A program made the translations under genes and the position numbers. DNA of 64,000 nucleotides, from positions 62,001 to 126,000 of the forward strand of contig JAGXRF010000018.1 of assembly GCA_018335925.1 (NCBI GenBank), written 5' to 3'. Origin of the DNA: Flavobacteriales bacterium. GTDB taxonomy: Bacteria; Bacteroidota; Bacteroidia; Flavobacteriales; Flavobacteriaceae. The notes under the pieces are model-generated. The model did not search any database. It saw only the letters and a list, made by a program, of their open reading frames with translations, and was not told the origin of the DNA. Positions within the stretch are counted from its first letter, which is position 1, and every line of letters starts with the position of its first letter. Of the stretch, positions 27,005-36,235 are shown piece after piece.

Positions 27005-27664
27005 TCAATTTTTGGTAATTAATTCGTCAATAAAATGTAATGGCATGTGTGTAAAATTTGGAAACACATGTTGGGCTTCGTTTAAAATAGAGGCATCACC
27101 AATGCCAATACTAGTCATTTTGGCTGCATTGGCAGCTTCAATTCCTGCTATGGCATCTTCAAACACGATGCAGTGTTGAGGTAGGCAATCTACTTTTTCG
27201 GCTCCTTTTAAAAACACTTCAGGGTCTGGTTTGGCTTTGCTCACTTCATTGCCATCAATAATAGCATCAAAATAGGGTAATAAGTTTACTTTTTCCAAAA
27301 TTAAACGAGCGTTTTTACTGGCAGAGCCTAACACAATTTTTTGTTGTTTGGCTTGTAAATAATCTAATACTTTTACCACATCGGGCAAAATTTCAGAAGC
27401 ATCCATTTGATAGATGTACTGCAAGTACTCATCGTTTTTTTGATGCATCCATTGGTTTTTTTGTTCATCCGTTGCTTGGATGTTACCTTTTTGCAAAATA
27501 ATTTCTAACGAACGAACTCTGCTAACACCTTTTAGTTGCTCGTTGTCATCATGGGTAAAAGGGATATGTAGTTGCTCTGCTAAATTTTTCCAAGCTAAAA
27601 AATGGTATTTGGCAGTGTCTACTATCACACCGTCTAAGTCGAAGATAAATGCTTTATGGCTCAT
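27005..27664 (-). CDS. pgmB: Beta-phosphoglucomutase
   Basis: The start is placed at MSHKAFIFDLDGVIVD; longer in-frame starts would extend over the end of the MFS gene. The HAD motif DLDGVIVD gives the nucleophile Asp and acid/base Asp, GSASKN is motif II, and KAKPDPEVFLKGAE and VFEDAIAGIEAA are motifs III and IV. It converts beta-glucose-1-phosphate from the GH65 enzyme to glucose-6-phosphate. It overlaps the MFS gene by 11 bases, so the two are cotranscribed. Confidence 0.95.
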   Translation of the reverse strand: MSHKAFIFDLDGVIVDTAKYHFLAWKNLAEQLHIPFTHDDNEQLKGVSRVRSLEIILQKGNIQATDEQKNQWMHQKNDEYLQYIYQMDASEILPDVVKVLDYLQAKQQKIVLGSASKNARLILEKVNLLPYFDAIIDGNEVSKAKPDPEVFLKGAEKVDCLPQHCIVFEDAIAGIEAANAAKMTSIGIGDASILNEAQHVFPNFTHMPLHFIDELITKN

Positions 27665-29129
27665 TTTTAAAACTTTCTTCTTTAACAAAATAAACTGACA
27701 ATGCTGCCAACAGCATAGAGATCCCTGCAATTGCAATCATGTAAATAGGTTTTCCATTAACCCATGTCAATAATGTGCTTCCAAAAACACCAGCAATTAT
27801 TTGAGGACCTGCAATGGTAAAGTTGAATATCCCCATATATATACCCATTTTTTCTGGTGGCAAAGATTTTGACAAAATTGCATAGGGCATTGCTAAAATA
27901 GCAGCCCAAGCAATTCCTACCCCAACCATTGGTAAAAGTAGCATGGCTGCACCTTGTGGAATTTCAAAAACCGCAAACCATAAATTAATTTTAACAACAT
28001 CGGCATTTTGCATGAGTAAAAAACTAAGATAACTAATACCGCCAATAAGCAAAGCAAAAGAATAGGTAAGTTTTCTTCCAAATTTATTAGAAATGGATAT
28101 CATTAAAACAGAAAAAACCGCTGCAAATAACGAATATCCTGCGAATAATATTCCAACCCAATCACCAGCAGCTCCTTTTTTTGCTTTAAATAAATCTTTT
28201 AAAGTTTCAGAAACTTCTGCCGGGATTTTGCTCTCGTCACCATAAAAATAATTTGGAATATCCCAAATATACTGCCCGATAGCGGGAGTGGTATATACCC
28301 ACATTAAAAACAATGCAAACCAAGAAAAAAACTGAACAACAGCTAGTTGTTTCATGGTTTTAGGCATGTTTATAACCAGATCTACAAAATTTGTCAGTTT
28401 TTGAATCTTGGTTTTTTTAGCATCTATTTCTCTTTGCAACTTAATTTGGTCTGGGTCTATTCCTTCGTTTTTAAAATAAATTTCTGGAGGATATTCTTTG
28501 GTTTTATAAACGGTCCAAAGCACACTACCTAACAAAATGGTTGCACCAATATAAAAAGCCCATGTAACGGATTCTGAAACAGAACCTTTTTCTGCTATGT
28601 TGTTTAATCCAATAACATTAGTCAAAATAAATGGCAACGCAGATCCAATTACTGCTCCAATATTGATTAGTAACGATTGAATGGAATAACCTTTGTTTCG
28701 TTGGTTGTCTGGAAGCATATCTGCTACTAAAGCTCTAAATGGTTGCATAGTTACGTTAAAACTACCATCCATTAAAGCTAACATTAAACCACCAAAAAAC
28801 ATGGCTGGCATTAGTTTTACAAACATTGGTGAGTTTGGCATTAAATACATCCCAAGTGCTGCAAAAATTGCTCCTCCAAGCATAAAAGGACCTCTTCTTC
28901 CAAGTTTTTTATGCCAAGTTAAATCCGAAGCACCACCAACAATTGGTTGGACTATTAGACCCATAATTGGGGCTGCTAGCCAAAAGTAGGAAAGTGAATG
29001 TAAATCGGCCCCTAGATTTTCGAGCACATTACTTATGTTGGCATTTTGCAGAGCAAAACCAAACTGAACTCCCATGAAACCAAAACTAACGTTCCATATT
29101 TCCCAGAAGCTTAATTGTTTTTTTTTCAT
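27654..29129 (-). CDS. MFS sugar transporter, SLC45-like (maltose importer)
   Basis: This 491-residue protein has about 12 hydrophobic segments. The start WEIWNVSFGFMGVQFGFALQ and the loop HKKLGRRGPFML are typical of the sucrose/maltose-proton symporter branch (SLC45/GPH-like). A long cytoplasmic loop near residues 215-250 is rich in Lys and Glu. It probably carries maltose across the inner membrane to the GH65 enzyme. It is the first gene of the MFS-pgmB-GH65 run, downstream of the regulator gene on the same strand. Confidence 0.92.
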   Translation of the reverse strand: MKKKQLSFWEIWNVSFGFMGVQFGFALQNANISNVLENLGADLHSLSYFWLAAPIMGLIVQPIVGGASDLTWHKKLGRRGPFMLGGAIFAALGMYLMPNSPMFVKLMPAMFFGGLMLALMDGSFNVTMQPFRALVADMLPDNQRNKGYSIQSLLINIGAVIGSALPFILTNVIGLNNIAEKGSVSESVTWAFYIGATILLGSVLWTVYKTKEYPPEIYFKNEGIDPDQIKLQREIDAKKTKIQKLTNFVDLVINMPKTMKQLAVVQFFSWFALFLMWVYTTPAIGQYIWDIPNYFYGDESKIPAEVSETLKDLFKAKKGAAGDWVGILFAGYSLFAAVFSVLMISISNKFGRKLTYSFALLIGGISYLSFLLMQNADVVKINLWFAVFEIPQGAAMLLLPMVGVGIAWAAILAMPYAILSKSLPPEKMGIYMGIFNFTIAGPQIIAGVFGSTLLTWVNGKPIYMIAIAGISMLLAALSVYFVKEESFKNEP

Positions 29130-29315
29130 AGTTTATCGCAAATAGAAATTACGATAAGCCATACGACTTATCAAAACTTATTTTGGTTTGAAGTAAAATA
29201 ACAAGCTTTGATAATTGGTGTAAATATACTTTTTTTTGAAAACGATAAAACAAAAAAGGTATATTTTTTTCACGCAAACGATGTAACAAGTGGTGATTAC
29301 AAAAAAAAGAGAGTC

Positions 29316-30338
29316 TTAGGTAGACTCTCTTTCGATGATATAAGTTTCAATGATTTCGGTTCGGTAATGTTCGTCTTCCATTTCATCCTCCTCCATTTCT
29401 AAACGATCTATCAATAGTTTTGCGGCTTTTTGACCAATTTTCCATTCGTTTTGAGCTACGGTAGTTATAGATGGCGTAGAGCAAGTTGAAATAATTCCAT
29501 CTGTAAATGCAACTACAGCTAACTTTTCAGGTACATTTATTTTTAAATGATTGGCAGTTTTAATGGTATGCAATGCAAATAACTCGTTTACAGCAAAAAC
29601 TGCATCAAAATGATTTTTTTGGATAAAGTCTTGAATCAATTTTTGTGATTCTTCCATGTTTTCAATCTTCAACACATTGGCTTCAGAAATAGGTAAGTGG
29701 TGTTTTTGTAATGCCAAATGATAGCCATCGGTTCTGAGTTTACCAACACTAACGTAATCAATAGTAGTGATAAGGCCAATATTCTTTTTCCCTTTTTCAA
29801 TCAAAAATTCCACTGCCTGAAATGCAGCATGGGTATCATCAATTATTACTTTGTCGCATGCAATGTCTTGCGTAATTCTGTCAAACATCACTACTGGCAT
29901 TCCTTGATTAATGACCTCTGAGATATGGTGAAAATCTTTTTTTAGTTGCGTTTCTTTAGATAGTGATAAAATAAAGCCATCGATGCTCCCGTTGGCAAGC
30001 ATCTCCATATTGATGACTTCTTTGTCAAACGATTCGTTTGACAAACATACTAAAACATTGTAGCCATATTCGTTGGCAACTTGTTCAATACCGCTAATTA
30101 CTGTAGCAAAAAAGTGGTGTACAATTTCCGGTATTATTACAGCAATATTCTTGGTTTTTCTATTTTTTAAGCTAAGGGCAATGTTGTTTGGTTTGTAGTT
30201 GTATAATTTGGCAAAAGCTTGCACTTTTTGACGGGTCTCTTCACTTATTTCAGCACTGTCTTTCAGTGATTTACTTACTGTGGAAATGGATACATCTAAT
30301 TCTTTTGCAATTTGTTTTAAAGTAACTTTTCTCTTCAT
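29316..30338 (-). CDS. LacI-family transcriptional regulator of the maltose/starch locus
   Basis: This 340-residue protein has an N-terminal helix-turn-helix (VTLKQIAKELDVSISTVSKS) and hinge helix, then a periplasmic-binding-protein-like sensor domain (KNIAVIIPEIVHHFFA). It lies at the divergence of the transporter/enzyme genes and the susCDE genes. Its likely operator is the palindrome at 30441-30454. The inducer is presumably maltose or a derivative (inference from context). Repressor or activator action cannot be told from the sequence. Confidence 0.93.
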   Translation of the reverse strand: MKRKVTLKQIAKELDVSISTVSKSLKDSAEISEETRQKVQAFAKLYNYKPNNIALSLKNRKTKNIAVIIPEIVHHFFATVISGIEQVANEYGYNVLVCLSNESFDKEVINMEMLANGSIDGFILSLSKETQLKKDFHHISEVINQGMPVVMFDRITQDIACDKVIIDDTHAAFQAVEFLIEKGKKNIGLITTIDYVSVGKLRTDGYHLALQKHHLPISEANVLKIENMEESQKLIQDFIQKNHFDAVFAVNELFALHTIKTANHLKINVPEKLAVVAFTDGIISTCSTPSITTVAQNEWKIGQKAAKLLIDRLEMEEDEMEDEHYRTEIIETYIIEREST

Positions 30339-30440
30339 AAGCTAAAATCTACATAATTAATTCTCCATAAAGATAGAGGATTAATTGAGGATATGAAATT
30401 TTAAACAAATTTTTTTTGAGCATTTAAAAAGTTTTTAACA

Positions 30441-30454
30441 CGAAAACGTTTTCG
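30441..30454. promoter_or_regulatory. Probable LacI-type operator
   Basis: CGAAAACGTTTTCG is a perfect 14-bp palindrome with the central CG expected for LacI/CcpA-type regulators. It lies 103 bases before the regulator start and 112 bases before susC, so it can control both. A TTTG (30478) and a near -7 match AAACTTTG (30509) lie between it and susC. The rest of 30339-30565 shows nothing else. Confidence 0.75.
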
Positions 30455-30565
30455 AGTTGGTTTTAACAGAGTTAGGTTTTGGGAGTGCCATTATTTTACT
30501 CTAATTTTAAACTTTGAAGTAAAATACAAGCAACTTAATTTCAATTATTAACCTAAACAAACTGT

Positions 30566-33496
30566 ATGAAAACACTTTCGAAAAAGTTGTTATTCACATT
30601 GATTCTGATGCCGTTTTTAGTGCTCTCACAAGGTACTGTTAATGGTGTGGTAAAGGATGCTTCTACAGGGCAGCCCCTTCCTGGAGTTAATGTGGTGGTG
30701 AAAGGTACCCAAAACGGTGCCTCCACTGATTTTGATGGGAAATATTCCCTGTCAAAACTGAAATCAGGAGATGTCATAGAATTCTCCTTTATTGGTTACA
30801 AAACACAAGATGTAACCTACACCAACCAAAAAACCTTAAACGTTTCGTTGGTAGAAGAGGCTTCTGCCTTAGATGAAATTACCATTGTTGCCGTTGGGTA
30901 CGGTACCGTTAGAAAAAAAGATGCTACCGGATCGGTTTCTTTGGTAACTGCAAAAGATTTTAACAAAGGAGCGGTTGTTACTGCGGATAACTTGTTAAAC
31001 GGAAAAGTTGCCGGGGTTACTATTAATGCTGGCGGTGGGGCACCAGGTGCAACTCCAACAATAAGAATCCGAGGAGGTTCTTCTCTGTTAGCAAGTAATG
31101 ATCCTTTGGTAGTAGTAGATGGTTTGCCAATGGACTCAAGAGTTTTGGCAACATTAAACCCAAACGATGTAGAAAGTTTCTCTATTTTGAAAGATGCTTC
31201 TGCAACAGCTATTTATGGAACTCGAGCTTCTAACGGGGTTATCTTAATTACAACCAAAAAAGGTGGAAAAACTTTACAAGTGGAGTTTAATACCCAATAT
31301 GGTTCTGGAACTAAATTCAACAAGGTAGATGTATTTTCTGCAGACCAATTCCGTCAATTTATTGGAGAAATAGATCAAAATCCAAACTTATTTCCAACAC
31401 AAAATTTGTCTAGCAGATTAGGAAATGCTAACACCGATTGGCAAGAAAAAATTTATAGAAGAACCGATTTTATTGACAACAACTTATCTGTAAGAGGCAA
31501 TTTGTTTGACAGAATCCCAACTCGTTTAACTGTAGGTAACACTTATCAAGAAGGTTTGCGTTTAACTGACCATATGACAAGAAATACTTTTGCTTTAAAT
31601 ATGAGTCCAACTTTTTTTGAAGACCATTTAAGAGTTAGGTTGTCTGCAAATTATACCAATACCAAAAGAAGAAATGCTCCTGGTGTAGAGGGAAATGCAT
31701 TGACCTTTGACCCTACACAACCTGTGTATGATCCTACTTCTCCTTTTGATGGATTTTTCGAATTCAGAAATGGTCCTGGTAGAGATCAATTTGCACCAAT
31801 AGCACCACGTAACCCTGTTGCACAATTGTTACAAACCAATAACCGAAGCATCAACAGAAAAGTATTTGGTAATTTAGAGTTAGATTATAAATTTCACTTT
31901 TTACCAGAATTAAGAGCAGTAGTGAATATGGGTTATGATAGAGACCAAGGATATAGTCACAATCAAACTTCCAGAAATGCTTTGTCAGGACCAATTCGTT
32001 TAGGTTTGCCAATAGGAAATAATGAATACACTGAGGGTGTTGGAATTAATAAGCTATTAGATGCTTACATGGTATATGCCAAAACTTTTGGAGATTTAAA
32101 CTTTGACATTACCGGAGGTTATTCTTATCAAAGATTTGAAAACAATGGTTATTTTACAAGAAATCAAAATGATCCAGATTTAATTCCGCAATTTTTTAGA
32201 GGAGATGATGTGGTTTATGTAGGTTTTTTTGGAAGAACAAACTTAAATTGGAAAGACAAATACTTATTAACTTTAAGTTACAGAAGAGACGGAACCTCTC
32301 GTTTTGGAGAAAACAACCGTTGGGGGAACTTCCCTGCTGCTGCTTTTGCATGGAAAATGAAAGAAGAGTTTTTTAAAGATAGCACTTCCCTTTCTGACTT
32401 AAAATTAAGATTAGGATGGGGGATTACCGGACAACAAGATATTGGAGTTGGATTGTTCTATTTGCCACAATATTTTACTGGAGACCCAAATTCACAATAC
32501 CAAATTGGAGGAAATTTCCTACCTGTAGGTGTACCTGGAGCATTTAATAATAATTTGAAGTGGGAAGAAACTGCAACCTATAATGCAGGTATTGATTTTG
32601 GATTCAACAACAACAGATTCAATGGTAGTGTTGATGTGTTTTATAAAAAATCATTCGACTTATTTCAAGTTGCACCTTTTGCTGATGGAAGTAACTTCAC
32701 CAATCAAGGACCAGCTAACGTTGGAGACATGAACGTAAAGGGGATTGAGTTAAACTTGAACTACGATGTAGTAAAAAGCGATAACTTTAATTGGAATATT
32801 AATTTGAATGCATCTAAATTTGAAAGAAGAATTGACAGAGTTGCAGGAGGAGTGCCTTTATTTGTTGGATTTACAGGTGCAGGTACTGGAGGGACATCTC
32901 AAATCATGCAAGAAGGATTTACACCAAATTCTTTCTTTGTTTTCAAACAATTATACGACAACACCGGAATGCCAATTGAAGGTGCTTTTGCCGATTTGAA
33001 TGGAGATGGTGTGATCAACTTGGATGACCGTTATATCTATAAAAATCCAGATCCAGATTTGGTATTAGGATTCACCACCAATTTAGATTATAAAAACTTT
33101 GACTTATCTTTTAACTTAAGAGCAAGCATCGGAAACAGAATTTTGAACACAACTCGCTCTACCAGAGCTTACTATAGCTTTGCTTTAAACGGAGTATTAC
33201 AAAACGTTTCACCTTATGTGTATGAAACAGGTTTTATCAACCAAAGCAACGAAACAGTTCTTTCGGATATGTTTATTGAAAACGGTTCTTTCTTGAGAAT
33301 GGATTTCGTAACCTTAGGGTATACCTTCCAAAATTGGTTAGATAAAAATGTTTCTTTAAGATTGTTTACAGGGATGCAAAATCCATTTATCATCACTAAG
33401 TATTCTGGTTTAGATCCTGAGATTAATGGTGGAATTGATGCTACTATTTATCCAAGACAAAGACAGTTCTTATTTGGAGCTAATTTGAAATTTTAA
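30566..33496 (+). CDS. SusC-type TonB-dependent outer-membrane transporter
   Basis: In this 976-residue protein a signal peptide is followed by a carboxypeptidase-D-like domain (VNGVVKDASTGQPLPGVNVV) near residues 25-100. The plug has VGYGTVRKKDATGSVS and IRIRGGSSL. A 22-strand barrel then ends in the aromatic RQRQFLFGANLKF. It imports malto-oligosaccharides with SusD as the lid. The susD-type gene begins 12 bases downstream. Confidence 0.96.
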   Translation: MKTLSKKLLFTLILMPFLVLSQGTVNGVVKDASTGQPLPGVNVVVKGTQNGASTDFDGKYSLSKLKSGDVIEFSFIGYKTQDVTYTNQKTLNVSLVEEASALDEITIVAVGYGTVRKKDATGSVSLVTAKDFNKGAVVTADNLLNGKVAGVTINAGGGAPGATPTIRIRGGSSLLASNDPLVVVDGLPMDSRVLATLNPNDVESFSILKDASATAIYGTRASNGVILITTKKGGKTLQVEFNTQYGSGTKFNKVDVFSADQFRQFIGEIDQNPNLFPTQNLSSRLGNANTDWQEKIYRRTDFIDNNLSVRGNLFDRIPTRLTVGNTYQEGLRLTDHMTRNTFALNMSPTFFEDHLRVRLSANYTNTKRRNAPGVEGNALTFDPTQPVYDPTSPFDGFFEFRNGPGRDQFAPIAPRNPVAQLLQTNNRSINRKVFGNLELDYKFHFLPELRAVVNMGYDRDQGYSHNQTSRNALSGPIRLGLPIGNNEYTEGVGINKLLDAYMVYAKTFGDLNFDITGGYSYQRFENNGYFTRNQNDPDLIPQFFRGDDVVYVGFFGRTNLNWKDKYLLTLSYRRDGTSRFGENNRWGNFPAAAFAWKMKEEFFKDSTSLSDLKLRLGWGITGQQDIGVGLFYLPQYFTGDPNSQYQIGGNFLPVGVPGAFNNNLKWEETATYNAGIDFGFNNNRFNGSVDVFYKKSFDLFQVAPFADGSNFTNQGPANVGDMNVKGIELNLNYDVVKSDNFNWNINLNASKFERRIDRVAGGVPLFVGFTGAGTGGTSQIMQEGFTPNSFFVFKQLYDNTGMPIEGAFADLNGDGVINLDDRYIYKNPDPDLVLGFTTNLDYKNFDLSFNLRASIGNRILNTTRSTRAYYSFALNGVLQNVSPYVYETGFINQSNETVLSDMFIENGSFLRMDFVTLGYTFQNWLDKNVSLRLFTGMQNPFIITKYSGLDPEINGGIDATIYPRQRQFLFGANLKF

Positions 33497-33508
33497 AAAA
33501 ATTGTTTT

Positions 33509-35107
33509 ATGAAAAAAATAATAATTAGTGTATTAACCTTGTTCGGAGTTGCAACCATGTTGCAATCATGTGTGGATGATTTAAATATCACCCCAGACGA
33601 TCCGTTAAGATTAGAAGCCGATCAGTTTTACTCCAAGCCAGGAGCTTATAAGCAAGCTTTGGCAGGGATTTACGGAAACTTGGCTTTGACAGGTACCAAT
33701 GGAGCAGGTTCTTCTAACATTGGAGGAATTGATGCAGGTACCAGTCAGTATGGAAGGGTATTGTGGTACATGCAAAACTTAACCACAGACGAAGTAATTT
33801 GGAGCTACGAAAACGACCCGGGAGTTCGTGAATTACAGAGAAACATTTGGAATGCAGCCAACCCAATTTTAAGAGGGATGTTTGGTAGAGCAATGTTCCA
33901 AGTTGCTTTAACCAATGAATTTTTACGTCAATCAACTCCAGAAAAATTAAGTGCAAGAGGTATTAGTTCTGCTGAACAAGCAGAAATTGCTACCTATCGC
34001 TTGGAAGCAAGAGCATTAAGAGCTTTAGCTTATTACCATTTAATGGATATGTTCGGAAAAGCACCATTTGTGGATGAAAATACTCCAATTAGTGCAGCTG
34101 GACCTGAGTATAACAGACAACAGTTATTTGACTTTGTTGAAAGTGAATTATTGGCAATCTTACCAGGTTTAAAAGCTCCTAAATCTAATGAAACAGGTAG
34201 ATTAGACCAAGCTTTTGCTCGAATGATTTTGGCTAAAATTTATTTGAATGCTCAAGTTTATATCGGACAAGATAAGTATGCTGCTTGTGCAGAACAATGT
34301 ACTGCAATTTTAGGAGCTGGTTATTCTTTAGCACCAAATTACCTGCACAACTTTACTGCAGATAACCATTTATCACCTGAAGCAATTTTCTATATTCAAT
34401 CAGATGGTATCATGACGCAAAACTTTGGTCCAACTACGGTAATGATCAATGGTCAAGTTGGTTCAATTGAACAAAACGGAGAGTCCATGGGTGTTGGTGC
34501 CGGTGGATGGGGAGGAGCCTTAAGATTAAGAAAACAATTTGTAGATAAATTTGAAGGGTCTGAGTTTTCAGGCGATGCTAGAAAAACTATTATCTCAGGT
34601 TCAAGAAATGCAAATATCTCTGATATAGCAGATAGAGATCAAGGCTTTATTTTAGCTAAGTATTCTAACAGAACTTCCACAGGTGTAGCAGGTCAAAATA
34701 CCACCTTTGTAGACACTGATTTTCCATTGTTCCGTTTGGCAGATGTACATTTAATGTATGTAGAATGTGCCATCAGAGGTGCCGCTGGTGCTAATATGTC
34801 AACTGCTTTATCTTATGTAAATGCATTAAGACAAAGAGCCAACAATGGTTCTACCATAGCAAATGTAAATCAGAGTGCTTTGACGTTGGACTTTATCTTA
34901 GACGAAAGATCTAGAGAATTACATTGGGAAGGTCACCGTAGACAAGATTTGATTCGCTTCGGAAAATTTGCTGGTGGAGTTTACAACTGGGCTTGGAAAG
35001 GAAACGGAAGTGCAGGTATCGCAATACCGCAGTTCATGAACTTGTTCCCAATCCCTGAAGCTTCTTTGGCATCCAATCCAAATCTAACCCAAAACCCTGG
35101 TTATTAA
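33509..35107 (+). CDS. SusD-type glycan-binding lipoprotein
   Basis: The 532-residue protein has a lipobox in GVATMLQSC (Cys 21). The SusD/RagB fold is seen in TYRLEARALRALAYYHLMDMFG with its TPR-like helices, and in the C-terminal segment LDERSRELHWEGHRRQDLIRFGKF, a family hallmark. It binds starch chains at the cell surface and caps the SusC barrel. Confidence 0.96.
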   Translation: MKKIIISVLTLFGVATMLQSCVDDLNITPDDPLRLEADQFYSKPGAYKQALAGIYGNLALTGTNGAGSSNIGGIDAGTSQYGRVLWYMQNLTTDEVIWSYENDPGVRELQRNIWNAANPILRGMFGRAMFQVALTNEFLRQSTPEKLSARGISSAEQAEIATYRLEARALRALAYYHLMDMFGKAPFVDENTPISAAGPEYNRQQLFDFVESELLAILPGLKAPKSNETGRLDQAFARMILAKIYLNAQVYIGQDKYAACAEQCTAILGAGYSLAPNYLHNFTADNHLSPEAIFYIQSDGIMTQNFGPTTVMINGQVGSIEQNGESMGVGAGGWGGALRLRKQFVDKFEGSEFSGDARKTIISGSRNANISDIADRDQGFILAKYSNRTSTGVAGQNTTFVDTDFPLFRLADVHLMYVECAIRGAAGANMSTALSYVNALRQRANNGSTIANVNQSALTLDFILDERSRELHWEGHRRQDLIRFGKFAGGVYNWAWKGNGSAGIAIPQFMNLFPIPEASLASNPNLTQNPGY

Positions 35108-35131
35108 TTTTCAACTTAAATATTTATTACA

Positions 35132-36175
35132 ATGAAAAATACATTCAAATTTTTATTAGCAACCTTAGTTTTTGTAGGACTTTGGTCTTGCGAGGATGAG
35201 CAAGAATTGATGTTCTTGACTCCACCAGCGTCCTTTGATATTGTAACTCCAGATGCTGGAACTGCTGTAACTTTGTCACCAGACTTAGGCACAAACCCTG
35301 CTTTAACAGTTACATGGAAACCTGCAGATTATGGTACTCCAACCGCTGTAAATTATATTATTGAAATTGCACAAACAGGTACTAATTTCGAAAACTTAAT
35401 TGAAGCAGGTTCTACAAACAATACCAATTTAACTTGGACAGTTTTAGAATTAAACGGTGCTTCTATTGCAGCTGGTTTAACTCCTTTTTCTCAGGGAGGA
35501 TTGGATATTAGAATCAAAGCTACCGTTGGTACACAAGCTTCTCAGCCATTGTATTCTAACGTAGTTACTGTTTTAGTAACACCATTTTCAACAGATTTAC
35601 CAGCATTAGCAGTTCCTGGAAACCACCAAGGATGGAATCCTCCAACAGCACCAAGAATTGCTTCTTCAGCATTTGGGGCTACTGATTACGAGGGATTTAT
35701 GTGGTTAGATGGAGGTTTCAAATTTGTTGGTCCTGATGCAGCTGGAAACTTCAATTGGGGAAATACTGATTGGGGTGACGATGGATCATTCTCAGGAGTA
35801 TTAGCTGAAACAAATGAAACAGACTGTATAGCACCAGCTAACTATTATTTGGTTAGAGCTAATACCACTACTTTGCAATACAGTACCACTGTTACCAATT
35901 GGGGAATAGTTGGAGCTGCAACACCAGGTGGATGGGACAATAGTACTGCATTGACTTACAACCAAACTACAAAAAAATGGCAAGGAACAGTTGCTTTAAC
36001 TGCTGGAGAGTTTAAGTTTAGAGCCAACAATGCATGGACCATCAATTTAGGAGCACCTGCTGATAACATGGCTTATGATGGAGGAAACTTAAGTGTAGAT
36101 GCTGCGGGAACTTATTTTGTAGAATTAGATTTATCAAATCCTAGAAAGTATACCTATACTTTATCAGCACCATAA
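35132..36175 (+). CDS. SusE/SusF-type starch-binding lipoprotein
   Basis: This 347-residue protein has a lipobox in VFVGLWSC (Cys 20). The N-terminal domain (residues 35-150) resembles the SusE Ig-like domain (ALTVTWKPADYGTPTAVNY). Two carbohydrate-binding-like repeats follow, starting around LAVPGNHQGWNPP and WGIVGAATPGGWDNSTAL. It is shorter than Bacteroides SusF. It presumably holds starch at the surface. It is 24 bases after susD and in front of a hairpin that may attenuate the downstream amylase gene. Confidence 0.9.
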   Translation: MKNTFKFLLATLVFVGLWSCEDEQELMFLTPPASFDIVTPDAGTAVTLSPDLGTNPALTVTWKPADYGTPTAVNYIIEIAQTGTNFENLIEAGSTNNTNLTWTVLELNGASIAAGLTPFSQGGLDIRIKATVGTQASQPLYSNVVTVLVTPFSTDLPALAVPGNHQGWNPPTAPRIASSAFGATDYEGFMWLDGGFKFVGPDAAGNFNWGNTDWGDDGSFSGVLAETNETDCIAPANYYLVRANTTTLQYSTTVTNWGIVGAATPGGWDNSTALTYNQTTKKWQGTVALTAGEFKFRANNAWTINLGAPADNMAYDGGNLSVDAAGTYFVELDLSNPRKYTYTLSAP

Positions 36176-36191
36176 TTATAATTTATAACCC

Positions 36192-36220
36192 AAAAAAGGG
36201 CTGTTTTTCAGCCCTTTTTT
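36192..36220 (+). terminator. Terminator/attenuator between susE and the secreted amylase gene
   Basis: AAAAAAGGGCTG (36192-36203) and CAGCCCTTTTTT (36209-36220) are perfect 12-bp complements with a 5-base loop and a T run, the form of an intrinsic terminator. It lies inside the susCDE-amylase gene run, so expression of the amylase probably needs read-through or its own start. Confidence 0.8.
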
Positions 36221-36235
36221 TTAAACCAATATGCT

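Noticed and set aside
29168..29214. TTATCAAA / TTTGATAA inverted repeat before the MFS gene as a regulator site
   Set aside because: It is short and AT-rich with a 31-base gap and does not resemble the LacI-type palindrome at 30441; it could be chance.
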